NCBI RefSeq assembly: GCF_016861655.1
Contig: NZ_BOLN01000009.1
Span: 1-64,000, forward strand
DNA length: 64,000 nucleotides
Source: Levilactobacillus lanxiensis
GTDB taxonomy: Bacteria; Bacillota; Bacilli; Lactobacillales; Lactobacillaceae
Direction of reading: 5' to 3'
The translations under genes and the position numbers were made by a program. Each line of letters opens with the position of its first letter. Positions within the stretch are counted from its first letter, which is position 1. This document shows positions 7,654 through 15,488 of the stretch, piece by piece. A model generated the notes under the pieces. The model worked only from the letters and a program-made list of their open reading frames with translations. It had not been told where the DNA came from and made no database searches.

Positions 7654-8106
7654 TTGACTGAAATTTTACGACCGCTGGGCAACATTTCGCGGGCCTTGGA
7701 TTCCATTGCGAATCATGAATTTCAACGGGTGCAGCTCACTAAAGGCCAGTATCTCTACCTGGCCCGGGTGGCCGAGCATCCCGGCATTATTTTAGAGCGA
7801 CTGGCCGAGCTGTTGCGGGTCGACCGCACAACGGCGGCCAGGGCCGTGCAGAAGCTGACGACTGCGGGTGTCTTGGAAAAGCGACCGGACGATACGAACC
7901 GCAAGATCAAGCGACTGTTCGTCACGGCGCAGGGTGAGCAGGTGTACCCGCTAGTCAAACGCGAAAATGACTACTCGAACAACCGCGCCCTCCAGGGATT
8001 CACCCCGGCCGAGGCGGCACAGTTAGCGAGCTACTTGGAACGCGTGGACGCGAACGTCGTGCAGGATTGGGTCGCCGTTAAACAAGGACAAACCAGAACT
8101 TATTAA
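7654..8106 (+). CDS. MarR family transcriptional regulator
   Basis: About 150 residues with the winged helix of MarR proteins: LTKGQYLYLARVAEHPGI, then LAELLRVDRTTAARAVQKL as recognition region and the wing RPDDTNRKIKRLFVT. TTG 7654 is chosen because AGGAGGGG lies at 7641-7648; an upstream TTG at 7630 lacks a site. It heads a likely four-gene unit with a GNAT enzyme, an unknown protein and an MFS exporter, a common set for a repressor of an efflux or detoxification operon. The ligand is unknown. Confidence 0.85.
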   Translation: MTEILRPLGNISRALDSIANHEFQRVQLTKGQYLYLARVAEHPGIILERLAELLRVDRTTAARAVQKLTTAGVLEKRPDDTNRKIKRLFVTAQGEQVYPLVKRENDYSNNRALQGFTPAEAAQLASYLERVDANVVQDWVAVKQGQTRTY

Positions 8107-8120
8107 AAGGAGCAAAAACA

Positions 8121-8639
8121 ATGACAGGAAAAATTAAATTATGCACCCCAGATGACGTAAAGGCTTTACAGGCGGTTAGTCGGGCAACATTTGCCGACAC
8201 GTTTGGCGCGGTGAACACACCGGCAGATTTGGCCAAGTATTTGGACGACAGTTACAACGAAGCCCAACTCCTACAGGAAATGCAACAACCGACGAGTCAA
8301 TTTTCCTTCATCCTAGTTGATGATCAGGTGGCGGGGTACGTGAAATTAAACTGGGGTCCTACGCAGTCCGAAGAGCAGGGCGATGGCAACCTGGAAATTG
8401 AACGGATCTACATCCTGCCTGAATTCAAACGTCAGGGACTGGGGAAGCAGCTGTACCAGTACGCCGTGGAAAAAGCGCAGGCGTTGCAGTTAGCTGCCAT
8501 TTGGTTGGGCGTTTGGGAAAATAATACGTCGGCCCAAAAGTTTTACGAGGCGATGGGCTTCAAGGAAATTGGCGACCACGTCTTCCAGCTAGGAACCTCA
8601 AAACAACGTGATTTAATTTTACAAAAGACGCTGGTATAA
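8121..8639 (+). CDS. GNAT family N-acetyltransferase
   Basis: A 172-residue acetyltransferase. Motif A is IERIYILPEFKRQGLGKQLY, with Q-G-L-G at the pyrophosphate loop, followed by AIWLGVWENNTSAQKFYEAMGF, the motif B region of PaiA/RimI-like proteins. AAAGGAG precedes the ATG, 14 bp after the MarR gene. Being co-directional with MarR and MFS genes suggests a role in modifying a toxic amine or polyamine, but the substrate is not shown by the sequence. Confidence 0.85.
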   Translation: MTGKIKLCTPDDVKALQAVSRATFADTFGAVNTPADLAKYLDDSYNEAQLLQEMQQPTSQFSFILVDDQVAGYVKLNWGPTQSEEQGDGNLEIERIYILPEFKRQGLGKQLYQYAVEKAQALQLAAIWLGVWENNTSAQKFYEAMGFKEIGDHVFQLGTSKQRDLILQKTLV

Positions 8640-8682
8640 TGAGGCTTACGTAAATAAAAAATGACGCATTGAGGAGACTGAC

Positions 8683-9090
8683 ATGAAAGATAATATTCAA
8701 ATGGGCGACGCTGATTTCGCCAAGATGATGCTGGTTCTGAAGGAGCCCGTGACGCAAGCCAACCACAAGGAATTCAAGTTCCTCGATGGTACCGAGACCG
8801 GTGAGATGCAAGAGATTGCCCCCGGTATCTGGGCGATGCCTGCCTACATGCAGGAAGATGATGACTTTACGATGTTCTTCCTGACGACGCAGATTGAATC
8901 GGGCGAGACCGTCATGGCCTTTGCGACCGGTGAAACGGCTGACGGCGATTTCCGATTGAGCCAACCCCTGGTGACGGGTGCCGGGCTGAACGTCTTGAAC
9001 GAACAGCAACCCAACCGGGCCAAACGTGTCTTAAAATTTTTAAATGATATTTCTAAAGCGGATGAGGGTAACTGGCGGATGGTCGATTAG
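8683..9090 (+). CDS. Hypothetical acidic protein
   Basis: A 135-residue soluble protein without signal peptide or membrane helix. It is rich in Asp, Glu, Met and Phe, with a segment EIAPGIWAMPAYMQEDDDFTMFFLTT. I recognise no family. A GAGGAG site precedes ATG 8683, and it lies between the GNAT and MFS genes of the same strand with 43 and 29-bp gaps, so co-expression is likely. Confidence 0.65.
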   Translation: MKDNIQMGDADFAKMMLVLKEPVTQANHKEFKFLDGTETGEMQEIAPGIWAMPAYMQEDDDFTMFFLTTQIESGETVMAFATGETADGDFRLSQPLVTGAGLNVLNEQQPNRAKRVLKFLNDISKADEGNWRMVD

Positions 9091-9119
9091 TCTTGGCGTG
9101 ACAAGTTGGAGGTGGTCGC

Positions 9120-10310
9120 ATGGAACAGACGACCAAGGCATTTAACCTGCCCCTCCTCCTCGCACCCTTTGTCTCGCGACTAGGTAGCACGCTGTACTTA
9201 TTCGGTTTAAATTGGTTCGTGGTGCAGGCCACGGGCAACGCGGCTCTACTGGGGATTATTCAGGCCATCGGTGGGGTCGTTTTATTTTTCGGCGATTTAC
9301 TCTGTGGGGTGGTCGTGGATAACTTTAATCGTAAACGCATCGTGGTCAGCGCGGAGTTGCTCAGCGTGATTGGTTGTTTGGCCTGTGCCTGGTGGCTGGA
9401 TCCCCAGCACATCACGGCGGGACCGTTGATTACCTTGACCGTGATTTTGGACGTGGGGCTGGCGTTTAGTTTGCCAGCGGCCAAGGCCATGATTCCGGAA
9501 CTGATTACCTTGGCGGGGCGGCAACGGTTCAACGCCGTCAGCAACACCCTGATTGATCTGGCCGACATCTGTGCGCCACTGATTGGTGGGGCGCTGCTGG
9601 CCATGCACTGGCTCGACCTGCGGGGATTCTTGGTGCTCAACGGCTCGTCCTTTCTCCTGTCGTTTCTCTTTTACCTCAGCATTCACTACCACCAGCCGGT
9701 CAAGGATGATTCCCGGTTGGGCGTGAAAGAAAGCCTGCTGACGGGCTGGCGCTACGTGTGGCAGCGGCCCGGCTTGGTGGAAACCATCGTGTTAGGCGGA
9801 CTGATCAACGTGCTCTATGCGGCGGTACGGTTAGTCTTGCCGTACAACGTCAATCACCTGTACGGAGGCGATTCGGCACGGTACAGTTACCTACTAATGA
9901 TTTTGGCGGTCGGCGGCATCCTGGGTGGACTGCGGTTGACCCTGGACCACCGGCCACCCAAGCGGCAGCAAAACTATGCCGACCTGATATTGGCCGCCGT
10001 GGCCCTGTTGGTTGCTGGGGTGTGGGCCAATTACTGGGTCCTGCTGGCGGTCAGCGGCGTCTTCGGTTTTTGCTATTCATGCTTTGAAATTCGGGCAATC
10101 ACCATCACCCAAGATTTAACGGCACCGGAGTTCTTGGGCCGGATGTTTGGCATTCTTTTCCTGGCCATCGATGCCTTTCAGCCCGTGGGGAGCTTTGTCT
10201 TCGGTTTCGTCACGGACTGGCTGGCAAATGGCACGCTAATTGTCATTGGCCTGCTGCTCTTAATGGGTTTGGGGCTTATCAATCGGTGGTATCAACGCTT
10301 AATTGGCTAA
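9120..10310 (+). CDS. MFS exporter (macrolide-efflux/EntS-like)
   Basis: A 396-residue transporter with about 12 hydrophobic segments. The N-terminus LLLAPFVSRLGSTLYLFGLNWFV and the loop CGVVVDNFNRKRIVV (D-x-x-x-R-K-R, motif A) fit the MFS_3 group of drug and siderophore exporters. DLTAPEFLGRMFGI in the second half is also usual for that group. It starts after TTGGAGGTGG. As the last gene of the MarR-headed unit, it probably exports a toxic compound under MarR control. Confidence 0.8.
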   Translation: MEQTTKAFNLPLLLAPFVSRLGSTLYLFGLNWFVVQATGNAALLGIIQAIGGVVLFFGDLLCGVVVDNFNRKRIVVSAELLSVIGCLACAWWLDPQHITAGPLITLTVILDVGLAFSLPAAKAMIPELITLAGRQRFNAVSNTLIDLADICAPLIGGALLAMHWLDLRGFLVLNGSSFLLSFLFYLSIHYHQPVKDDSRLGVKESLLTGWRYVWQRPGLVETIVLGGLINVLYAAVRLVLPYNVNHLYGGDSARYSYLLMILAVGGILGGLRLTLDHRPPKRQQNYADLILAAVALLVAGVWANYWVLLAVSGVFGFCYSCFEIRAITITQDLTAPEFLGRMFGILFLAIDAFQPVGSFVFGFVTDWLANGTLIVIGLLLLMGLGLINRWYQRLIG

Positions 10311-10332
10311 AAACGATAGTTAAGACAATGCG

Positions 10333-10361
10333 TTGACCTGGCTTGACGGACTCTCTATACT
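10333..10361 (+). promoter_or_regulatory. Promoter of uracil permease gene
   Basis: TTGACC at 10333-10338, 17-bp spacer, TATACT at 10356-10361. Confidence 0.75.
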
Positions 10362-10373
10362 AGGTACTAATCT

Positions 10374-10492
10374 ATTCCTTTAACGTTGTCCCGTGAGGCA
10401 GTGAAGGGTGCACGTTCTGGCAGTTGCCGGGCTAAGTCTAGGCTAAAAGGGTGGGCACATCGTTTCCTTACGGAGGCGATGTGCCTTTTTTT
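10374..10492 (+). promoter_or_regulatory. PyrR-dependent attenuator leader
   Basis: Just after the promoter, TTTAACGTTGTCCCGTGAGG (from 10379) resembles the PyrR RNA-binding hairpin of pyrimidine genes in Lactobacillales. Downstream, a GGCACATCG/CGATGTGCC stem with a T7 run (10454-10492) is a terminator. By family knowledge, UMP-bound PyrR stabilises the anti-antiterminator and stops transcription, so uptake is shut when pyrimidines are plentiful. Confidence 0.75.
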
Positions 10493-10520
10493 CTATCTCA
10501 TAACTTGGAGGTCTTTGTGC

Positions 10521-11792
10521 ATGAAAGAACCAACGCGTTACCGCAATCCGGATGCCTTGATTGATATTTGGGAGCGGCCCAGTTGGGGTCAGTGGTTTGG
10601 TCTCTCGCTTCAGCATTTATTTTCCATGTTTGGGTCCACGGTGCTGGTCCCGATTCTCGTCGGGTTAAATCCCGGCATTGCGCTGTTTAGTTCCGGTGTC
10701 GGCACCCTGATGTACATCTTGATCACGCGGGGGAAAATTCCTGCGTACATGGGGTCCAGTTTTTCCTTCATCGTGCCCATGGTGGCGCTGATGAAGACGA
10801 CCGGGTATCCTGGGATTGCCCAGGGGACGCTGGCGGTCGGGGCCGTTTACCTGATTGTGGCCCTGGTGGTCGCGATGATTGGGTCGGACTGGATCAACAA
10901 GGCCCTGCCGCCAATCGTGGTCGGGCCGATGGTCATGGTGATTGGGCTGTCACTAGCAAGTAGCGCCGCCCAGAAGGCCACAGTCGACAGCGCCGGTGTG
11001 TATCACTGGCAGTATTTTGCGGTGGCGATGGCCACGCTACTGCTGACGATTGGTTTTAATCTCTACTTACGCGGCTTCCTGTCGCTGGTGCCAATCCTGC
11101 TGGGCATCATCGCGGGCTATCTGATTGCCACGGCGGTCGGCCTGGTCAATTTCAAACCGGTCATGCAGGCGGCCTGGTTCCAGCTGCCCAGCTTTGAGGT
11201 CCCGCTACTGAGCTATCCACTGCACTTCTACTGGGGAGCCGTGATCAGTTTGGCACCGATTGCGTTCGTGACCATGACCGAGCACATCGGGCACATTACC
11301 GTGCTAAATGAACTGACGCACCGCAACTTCTTCGAAGACCCCGGCCTGCAGCACACGTTAGCGGGGGATGGCCTCGCCTCGATTATTGCCAGCTTTGTTG
11401 GGGGCCCACCCGTGACCTCTTACGGGGAAAACGTGGGTGTCCTGGCCATCACGCGGGTTCACAGTGTCTACGTCCTGATTGGGGCCGCGGTCTTCGCCGT
11501 CATCTTTAGCTTTGTCGGCAAGCTGAGCGCGCTGATTGAAAGTATCCCGAACCCCGTGATTGGTGGGATTAGCTTCCTACTATTCGGGGTGATTGCCTCC
11601 AGCGGGATGCGGATTCTGATTGAGAAGCACGTCGATTTCAATCGCAAACGCAACCTGATGATTGCCTCGGCCATTCTGGTCATTGGAATCGGCAACGCCT
11701 ACCTGAAGATTGGGCAGTATGAGTTTTCGGGGCTGGCAGTGGCGGCGGTGCTGGGTATCGTCTTAAACCTGGTCCTCCCAGACAACGATTAG
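10521..11792 (+). CDS. pyrP: Uracil permease (NCS2 family)
   Basis: A 423-residue nucleobase:cation symporter of the UraA/PyrP group. The start MKEPTRYRNPDALIDIWERP and the LSLQHLFSMFGSTVLVPILVG segment are typical. TMTEHIGHIT is the substrate-binding helix 8 region of UraA, and GDGLASIIASFVGGPPVTSYGENVGV is the helix 10 motif. The in-frame extension back to 10386 runs through the attenuator, so ATG 10521 with TTGGAGG is chosen. Regulation by PyrR fits uracil as substrate. Its last codons form the left arm of repeat R3. Confidence 0.92.
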   Translation: MKEPTRYRNPDALIDIWERPSWGQWFGLSLQHLFSMFGSTVLVPILVGLNPGIALFSSGVGTLMYILITRGKIPAYMGSSFSFIVPMVALMKTTGYPGIAQGTLAVGAVYLIVALVVAMIGSDWINKALPPIVVGPMVMVIGLSLASSAAQKATVDSAGVYHWQYFAVAMATLLLTIGFNLYLRGFLSLVPILLGIIAGYLIATAVGLVNFKPVMQAAWFQLPSFEVPLLSYPLHFYWGAVISLAPIAFVTMTEHIGHITVLNELTHRNFFEDPGLQHTLAGDGLASIIASFVGGPPVTSYGENVGVLAITRVHSVYVLIGAAVFAVIFSFVGKLSALIESIPNPVIGGISFLLFGVIASSGMRILIEKHVDFNRKRNLMIASAILVIGIGNAYLKIGQYEFSGLAVAAVLGIVLNLVLPDND

Positions 11793-12037
11793 TAACCATA
11801 CAGTCATGACATTTCCGCTCCCGACGGCGGGTTCAAGGTGCCCTGCTGTGGGGCCCACCTCCAGCCAAAGCAGGCGGTCTTCCGGTTCGTCTTGAAACCT
11901 CGTTGAGAATCACGAGTTTCCAAGGACGGCCCATGCCCTAGGCTAGGAAAGGACCCTAGCCAATGCCATCGACACAGCTGGGCACCTTGACCCGCCTCTG
12001 GTCGCTCAGACATCATGCTTGAGTTACTAATCGTTGT
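11782..12037 (-). repeat. Palindromic repeat R3 (family A)
   Basis: Core about 11815-12004 on the minus strand. The outer arms ACAACGATTAGTAAC (11782-11796) and GTTACTAATCGTTGT (12023-12037) are a perfect 15-bp inverted repeat. The left arm covers the final sense codon and stop codon of the uracil permease gene, so the right arm is an inverted copy of that gene end. Confidence 0.8.
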
Positions 12038-12130
12038 GGAATTTAGCTATAGTTGTCTGGTCTTCGTTCCAAATAGTGTGGGTACAGTTGCGCTTGTGCT
12101 TCAGAAATTCTGCCAATGATGATAAAGTGT

Positions 12131-12184
12131 AAACAAAGAGCGACCACAATTCTCCATGTACGGAGGGCTGTGGTCGCTTTGTTT
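12131..12184. terminator. Bidirectional terminator between R3 and R4
   Basis: AAACAAAG plus AGCGACCACA pairs with TGTGGTCGCT plus TTGTTT around an inner TCTCC/GGAGG-like stem. It suits convergent pyrP and azlD. Confidence 0.8.
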
Positions 12185-12214
12185 GGTTGTTAGATTAAGC
12201 ATGTACTGCGCTCA

Positions 12215-12452
12215 GTTGAAATGGTGTAGCAGATTGTCAGTGACCAGAGGTGGGTCAAGGTTGACAGCTGTGTCGATGGTCTTACCTGAGTGGTTCTCTC
12301 AGGTTAGAGCATGGGACGCCCTTGAAGACTGTGGTTTTCAGGCTTCAAGGCGAGGCGGAAGACCGCCCCTCAGGCTGGAGCCGTTCCCCACAGCAGGCAA
12401 CCTTGAACCCACCGTCGGGAACGGTCTACAACAATCTATTACAGCCATTTCA
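12215..12452 (+). repeat. Palindromic repeat R4 (family A)
   Basis: The core 12240-12423 starts GTGACCAGAGG. The third hairpin is ACCTGAG/CTCAGGT. Long arms TGAAATGGTGTAGCAGATTG (from 12217) and ACAATCTATTACAGCCATTT (from 12431) pair over about 21 bp with few mismatches. The right arm runs into the stop codon of azlD. Confidence 0.8.
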
Positions 12453-12782
12453 CCCAATAGAGAAGTAGCGGAGGACGGCCATGGCCATGATGCCCACGAC
12501 GACCACCATCAGGAGACTCTTGGTCAGCACGCCGGCTAGCGTGGCGGGGATGGCTGCCAGGCAGTTAGCGATGTTGAGCGTGGCTAAATGTCCCGCGTGG
12601 GCGACGAATAGACTCTCACAGCACAGCGCCGTCATGATGGTGATGGGCACGAAGGAGAGAAAGCTGATCAGCCACGCTGGCATGTTCAGTGATTTGACAA
12701 AGGCAAACGGGAGCACCCGTGACAGGACGGTGATGGCCCCGCAACCCAGGATGACCCAGAGCTCAGTTAGACTTATCGACAT
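12450..12782 (-). CDS. azlD: AzlD family branched-chain amino acid export subunit
   Basis: A 110-residue membrane protein with about four hydrophobic segments, typical AzlD size. The segment TVLSRVLPFAFVKSLNMPAW is characteristic of the family. Together with AzlC it exports branched-chain amino acids; the specificity here is inferred. Its start codon overlaps the last 10 bp of azlC, showing translational coupling. Its 3' end lies inside the right arm of repeat R4. Confidence 0.85.
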   Translation of the reverse strand: MSISLTELWVILGCGAITVLSRVLPFAFVKSLNMPAWLISFLSFVPITIMTALCCESLFVAHAGHLATLNIANCLAAIPATLAGVLTKSLLMVVVVGIMAMAVLRYFSIG

Positions 12783-13477
12783 TTTTTCAACTCCATTCCA
12801 AATAGACAGCCGGCGACGGTCGCCACTAGCAGGGCAAAGTTTTGACTCATCACGCCAATCAGGAAGTAATAGGCCAGCGCGACGAAGGCCATGACGCTCA
12901 ATTGCAGGGTCATTCCCAGATGTTTGTCACTAATCAGTTGTAAGTAGACCAGGCCGATGAACATCGCCGTCAGGGCGAAATCAAAGCCAAAACGGGTGGG
13001 GTCCGCAATCAGGCCGCCGAGGATGGCGCCGACGACGGTCGATAGGCCCCAGACTAAGTAGGCGATCACGTTGGCCGCGGACTGCCAAGCAAAGCTGAGT
13101 TTGCCGTTGGTCTTATTTTGCTTGTTCATGGCCAGGGCAAAGGTTTCGTCGGTCACCAGCGTCCCAATCAAGAGGTTACGCGTGAGGGACTCGTGTTTGA
13201 AATACTGCGCCAAACTGGTACTCATCAGAATCATCCGCGAGTTTACCAGGAAGGTCGAAATAAAAATAGCAGATAGCGGATCATGCAGCAGGAGCATGCT
13301 GGTGATAATGAATTGCGCGGAACCGGCGTAGACGACAAACGATAGCCCGGCGACCACTAACAAACTCAGGTGACTGGTGTGGGCGACGATGCCAAAAGCT
13401 AGGCCTACCCCGATATAGCCAAAGACGGTGGGGAGGACGTCACGAACCCCGGTCCGAAAGGTGAGTGAAGGACTCAT
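12773..13477 (-). CDS. azlC: AzlC family branched-chain amino acid exporter
   Basis: A 234-residue membrane permease. FRTGVRDVLPTVFGYIGVGL and SFVVYAGSAQFIITSMLL are AzlC signatures, and FLVNSRMILMSTSLA is the NxR segment conserved in the family. It forms the exporter with the overlapping azlD. The small MerR-like gene is divergent from it about 190 bp away and could be its regulator. Confidence 0.88.
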   Translation of the reverse strand: MSPSLTFRTGVRDVLPTVFGYIGVGLAFGIVAHTSHLSLLVVAGLSFVVYAGSAQFIITSMLLLHDPLSAIFISTFLVNSRMILMSTSLAQYFKHESLTRNLLIGTLVTDETFALAMNKQNKTNGKLSFAWQSAANVIAYLVWGLSTVVGAILGGLIADPTRFGFDFALTAMFIGLVYLQLISDKHLGMTLQLSVMAFVALAYYFLIGVMSQNFALLVATVAGCLFGMELKKCR

Positions 13478-13597
13478 AAGAGACTTCCTTTCTGTTCTCT
13501 AATTAGTTTTTAATTTCAAGTTTAGCGCTAACTTATGGCTGCGTAAACCCGTAATTTATTCGTAAGATTGTCATGTAAATTTTTTGAACTGAAAAGG

Positions 13598-13626
13598 TTG
13601 CATTTCGGTAAAGGTGGTTGTATGAT
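13598..13626 (+). promoter_or_regulatory. Promoter of small MerR-like gene
   Basis: TTGCAT at 13598-13603, 17-bp spacer, TATGAT at 13621-13626. Confidence 0.7.
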
Positions 13627-13664
13627 ACTCTCATTGATGTTGAATGAAAGTGAGGGTATGGGCG

Positions 13665-13904
13665 ATGAAGATGAACTTAACTGAATTGGCAGCATCAGCA
13701 CACGTTGACGCAAGCCGCATTGAGGATTACGTGAAGAATGGACTTTTAGGGAAGGAACATTCCGTCACGGAATTCGATGATTCAGATTTGTACTGGATCG
13801 ACATGATTCAATGTTTTCAGGATAACGGGACGTCTTTAGACGACTTATCCGGGTTATTACCACGTTGCCGTAAGGGCCAAACGCAGTTAACTCAGGTGAA
13901 TTAG
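13665..13904 (+). CDS. Short MerR-like DNA-binding protein
   Basis: A 79-residue protein beginning MKMNLTELAASAHVDASRIE, a MerR-type helix-turn-helix, continuing with DYVKNGLLG and DLYWIDMIQCFQDNGTSLDDL, which match the wing and second HTH helices of MerR. The effector-binding C-terminus of full-length MerR proteins is absent. ATG 13665 has GTGAGGG upstream; ATG 13644 has no site. It has its own promoter and terminator and is divergent from azlCD. Confidence 0.7.
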   Translation: MKMNLTELAASAHVDASRIEDYVKNGLLGKEHSVTEFDDSDLYWIDMIQCFQDNGTSLDDLSGLLPRCRKGQTQLTQVN

Positions 13905-13942
13905 CAAGTCATTAAGGTAATGAATCGGTAAAATGTACCACT

Positions 13943-13986
13943 AAGCAGCTCCGCGGGTCCAGCCCGTGAGCTGCTTTTCTTTTTGC
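13943..13986 (+). terminator. Terminator of MerR-like gene
   Basis: AAGCAGCTC pairs with GAGCTGCTT, followed by TTCTTTTT. Its 3' arm also forms the left arm of repeat R5. Confidence 0.85.
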
Positions 13987-14215
13987 CTTGGTGTTTGAAC
14001 TGCACTCCCGGCGGTGGTCCTTTGCTCCCCACGCTGTGGGGGACGACTGCGGCCTGAGAAGCGGTCCTCCGTCTCGCCTGGAAACCTCGAAAGACCCGAG
14101 TTTCCCAGGTCGCCCCATGGCCTAACCCGGGTGAGAAACCCCGGCTAAGGCCATCGACACAGCGAAGTCCGCAAAACCACCTCTGGTCGCTCACACAGGC
14201 AAAGGAAAACAGCTC
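13968..14215 (-). repeat. Palindromic repeat R5 (family A)
   Basis: Core about 14002-14194 on the minus strand, containing CTGAGAAGCGGTC and CACAGCG modules. The outer arms GAGCTGCTTTTCTTTTTGCC (13968) and GGCAAAGGAAAACAGCTC (to 14215) pair with small gaps. The left arm is the terminator of the preceding gene. Confidence 0.7.
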
Positions 14216-14228
14216 GTTCTTTTCATCT

Positions 14229-14390
14229 TTAACTAGTGTATTTGGACTCAGACTGTGAGGGACGATTTTCTTGAAGCCTCTCTGTATTCCGCGAGTTTTC
14301 AAGGTTGTCTTATGGGCTACGGAGGACACCTTGAGCTGTCTCTGACCGCTCACCTAAGCTAAATTAAGCAGCTTAGGTGTTTCTAGTTAA
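14229..14390 (-). repeat. Shortened palindromic repeat R6 (family A)
   Basis: A degraded copy lacking part of the middle. It keeps TTGAAGCCTC...GAGTTTTCAAGG and the GACCGCTCAC end. Arms TTAACTAG (14229-14236) and CTAGTTAA (14383-14390) are perfect complements. Inside its right end, CACCTAAGC/GCTTAGGTG makes a terminator-like hairpin. Confidence 0.55.
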
Positions 14391-14488
14391 GGATGATTAC
14401 CTCAACATATGACAACCTTCATGGGGATGACGGCGTTCTGCAGCCAATCCACCGCAAAAGTTGCCAATCCACACCACAGGAGCCGTGA

Positions 14489-14655
14489 GGGCGGGCAAAA
14501 TAAACTCAGCCGTGGGAATTATCTTAGTGGTGGGCTTTGCCACTTAGATAATTGGTGTCTTTGAAACTCGGTTCTCAGAGGTTCAAAGCAAGTCTGAAGA
14601 CCGCACTTTGGCTTCAGGCGTCCGCCCACAGCGTCACGGTTTATTTTGCCCGCCC
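14489..14655 (-). repeat. Palindromic repeat R7 (family B)
   Basis: Perfect 17-bp arms GGGCGGGCAAAATAAAC (14489-14505) and its complement (14639-14655). On the minus strand the core runs from CGTGACGCTGTGGGC to CCCACGGCTGA. The third hairpin is AATTATCTTAGTGG/CCACTTAGATAATT. Sequence outside the arms (GAGCCGTGAGG, GGTAAGGCGC) is shared with R8. Confidence 0.85.
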
Positions 14656-14708
14656 GGTAAGGCGCTGGCGAGAGACCATGTTGCCAACTATCATCAATTA
14701 CCGGATGC

Positions 14709-14757
14709 AAAAAGCACGTTCGGACCAACCTCACGGGATTGGACTGAACGTGCTTTT
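14709..14757. terminator. Terminator downstream of DUF4811 gene
   Basis: AAAAGCACGTTC pairs with GAACGTGCTTTT; an inner ACCAACC/GGATTGG-like stem adds length. It is placed to end the minus-strand lmrB-like unit. Confidence 0.8.
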
Positions 14758-14765
14758 AATCATGC

Positions 14766-15488
14766 TTATTTCTTGATCTGAGCAATCAACTGCTTCATCG
14801 CTTGTGCTTGGAAAGCAGCGGCAGCCTGTTGCGTGACCTTCTTTTGTTGCGCAGCGGACATGGTTGGGTTCTTGGTCATGGCGGCCATCACAGCCTTCTT
14901 GACGTAAACCGTGGCAGCGGCCTTTTGCTTAGCTTGGAAGCTCTTGGACTTCGCCATCTTTTGCAATTGCTTAGCCTGGGTGGCACTCAACACGGTCCAG
15001 TTCTTGTTGATGTAGATCGTGTTGGCTTCCTTCACGTAGGTGTGCCCGTTACCGGACAGGCCAAACCAGAAGCTGGCAGCGCCACTCTTGAATTCCCAGT
15101 ACGTCTTTTTCGTGACGATTCGGTTGGTGCCGGTCGTGCGCTTGACCACGTTTTTAGTCGTGACCTTAGCAGCCGTGTGACTGGTCTTCTTGGCGTTGGC
15201 ACTGGTCTTGTAAACGTAGACCTGGTGCTTGTTGGCCGTGCCAATGGGTTGGTACAGCATCATTGGCAGTTGCTTCGAGGGGGAAGCGGTGTAGATCTGT
15301 TGCGTTGAGGTCTTGGTGACCTGGTGCATCCCGTAGTGGTCATGGTCATTTTTCACCATGAAGAAGATGCTAGTCAGCAGGCCGATGACGGCAACGGCGG
15401 TCAGGATATTGCTGAGTGGCCGGTTCTGCACGTAAACGTAGAAGACAAAGGACAGGACGGCGCAAATAATCATTGAAAAGATAATCAT
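14766..15488 (-). CDS. DUF4811-type membrane-anchored protein
   Basis: A 240-residue protein with two N-terminal helices, about residues 2-20 and 30-46, then a basic Thr/Lys-rich extracellular-type domain and an Ala/Gln/Lys-rich C-terminal helix. Proteins of this type (DUF4811) are known next to DHA2-family multidrug exporters in lactobacilli, and here the start codon overlaps the stop of the exporter by a few bases. It probably assists or stabilises the exporter; direct evidence is lacking. Confidence 0.75.
   Translation of the reverse strand: MIIFSMIICAVLSFVFYVYVQNRPLSNILTAVAVIGLLTSIFFMVKNDHDHYGMHQVTKTSTQQIYTASPSKQLPMMLYQPIGTANKHQVYVYKTSANAKKTSHTAAKVTTKNVVKRTTGTNRIVTKKTYWEFKSGAASFWFGLSGNGHTYVKEANTIYINKNWTVLSATQAKQLQKMAKSKSFQAKQKAAATVYVKKAVMAAMTKNPTMSAAQQKKVTQQAAAAFQAQAMKQLIAQIKK

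Noticed and set aside
12156-12539. Plus-strand frame of 127 codons
   Set aside because: It runs through repeat R4 and antisense to azlD, and has no family match.
13901-14353. Minus-strand frame of 150 codons
   Set aside because: It covers repeats R5 and R6 and a terminator; its composition follows the repeat.
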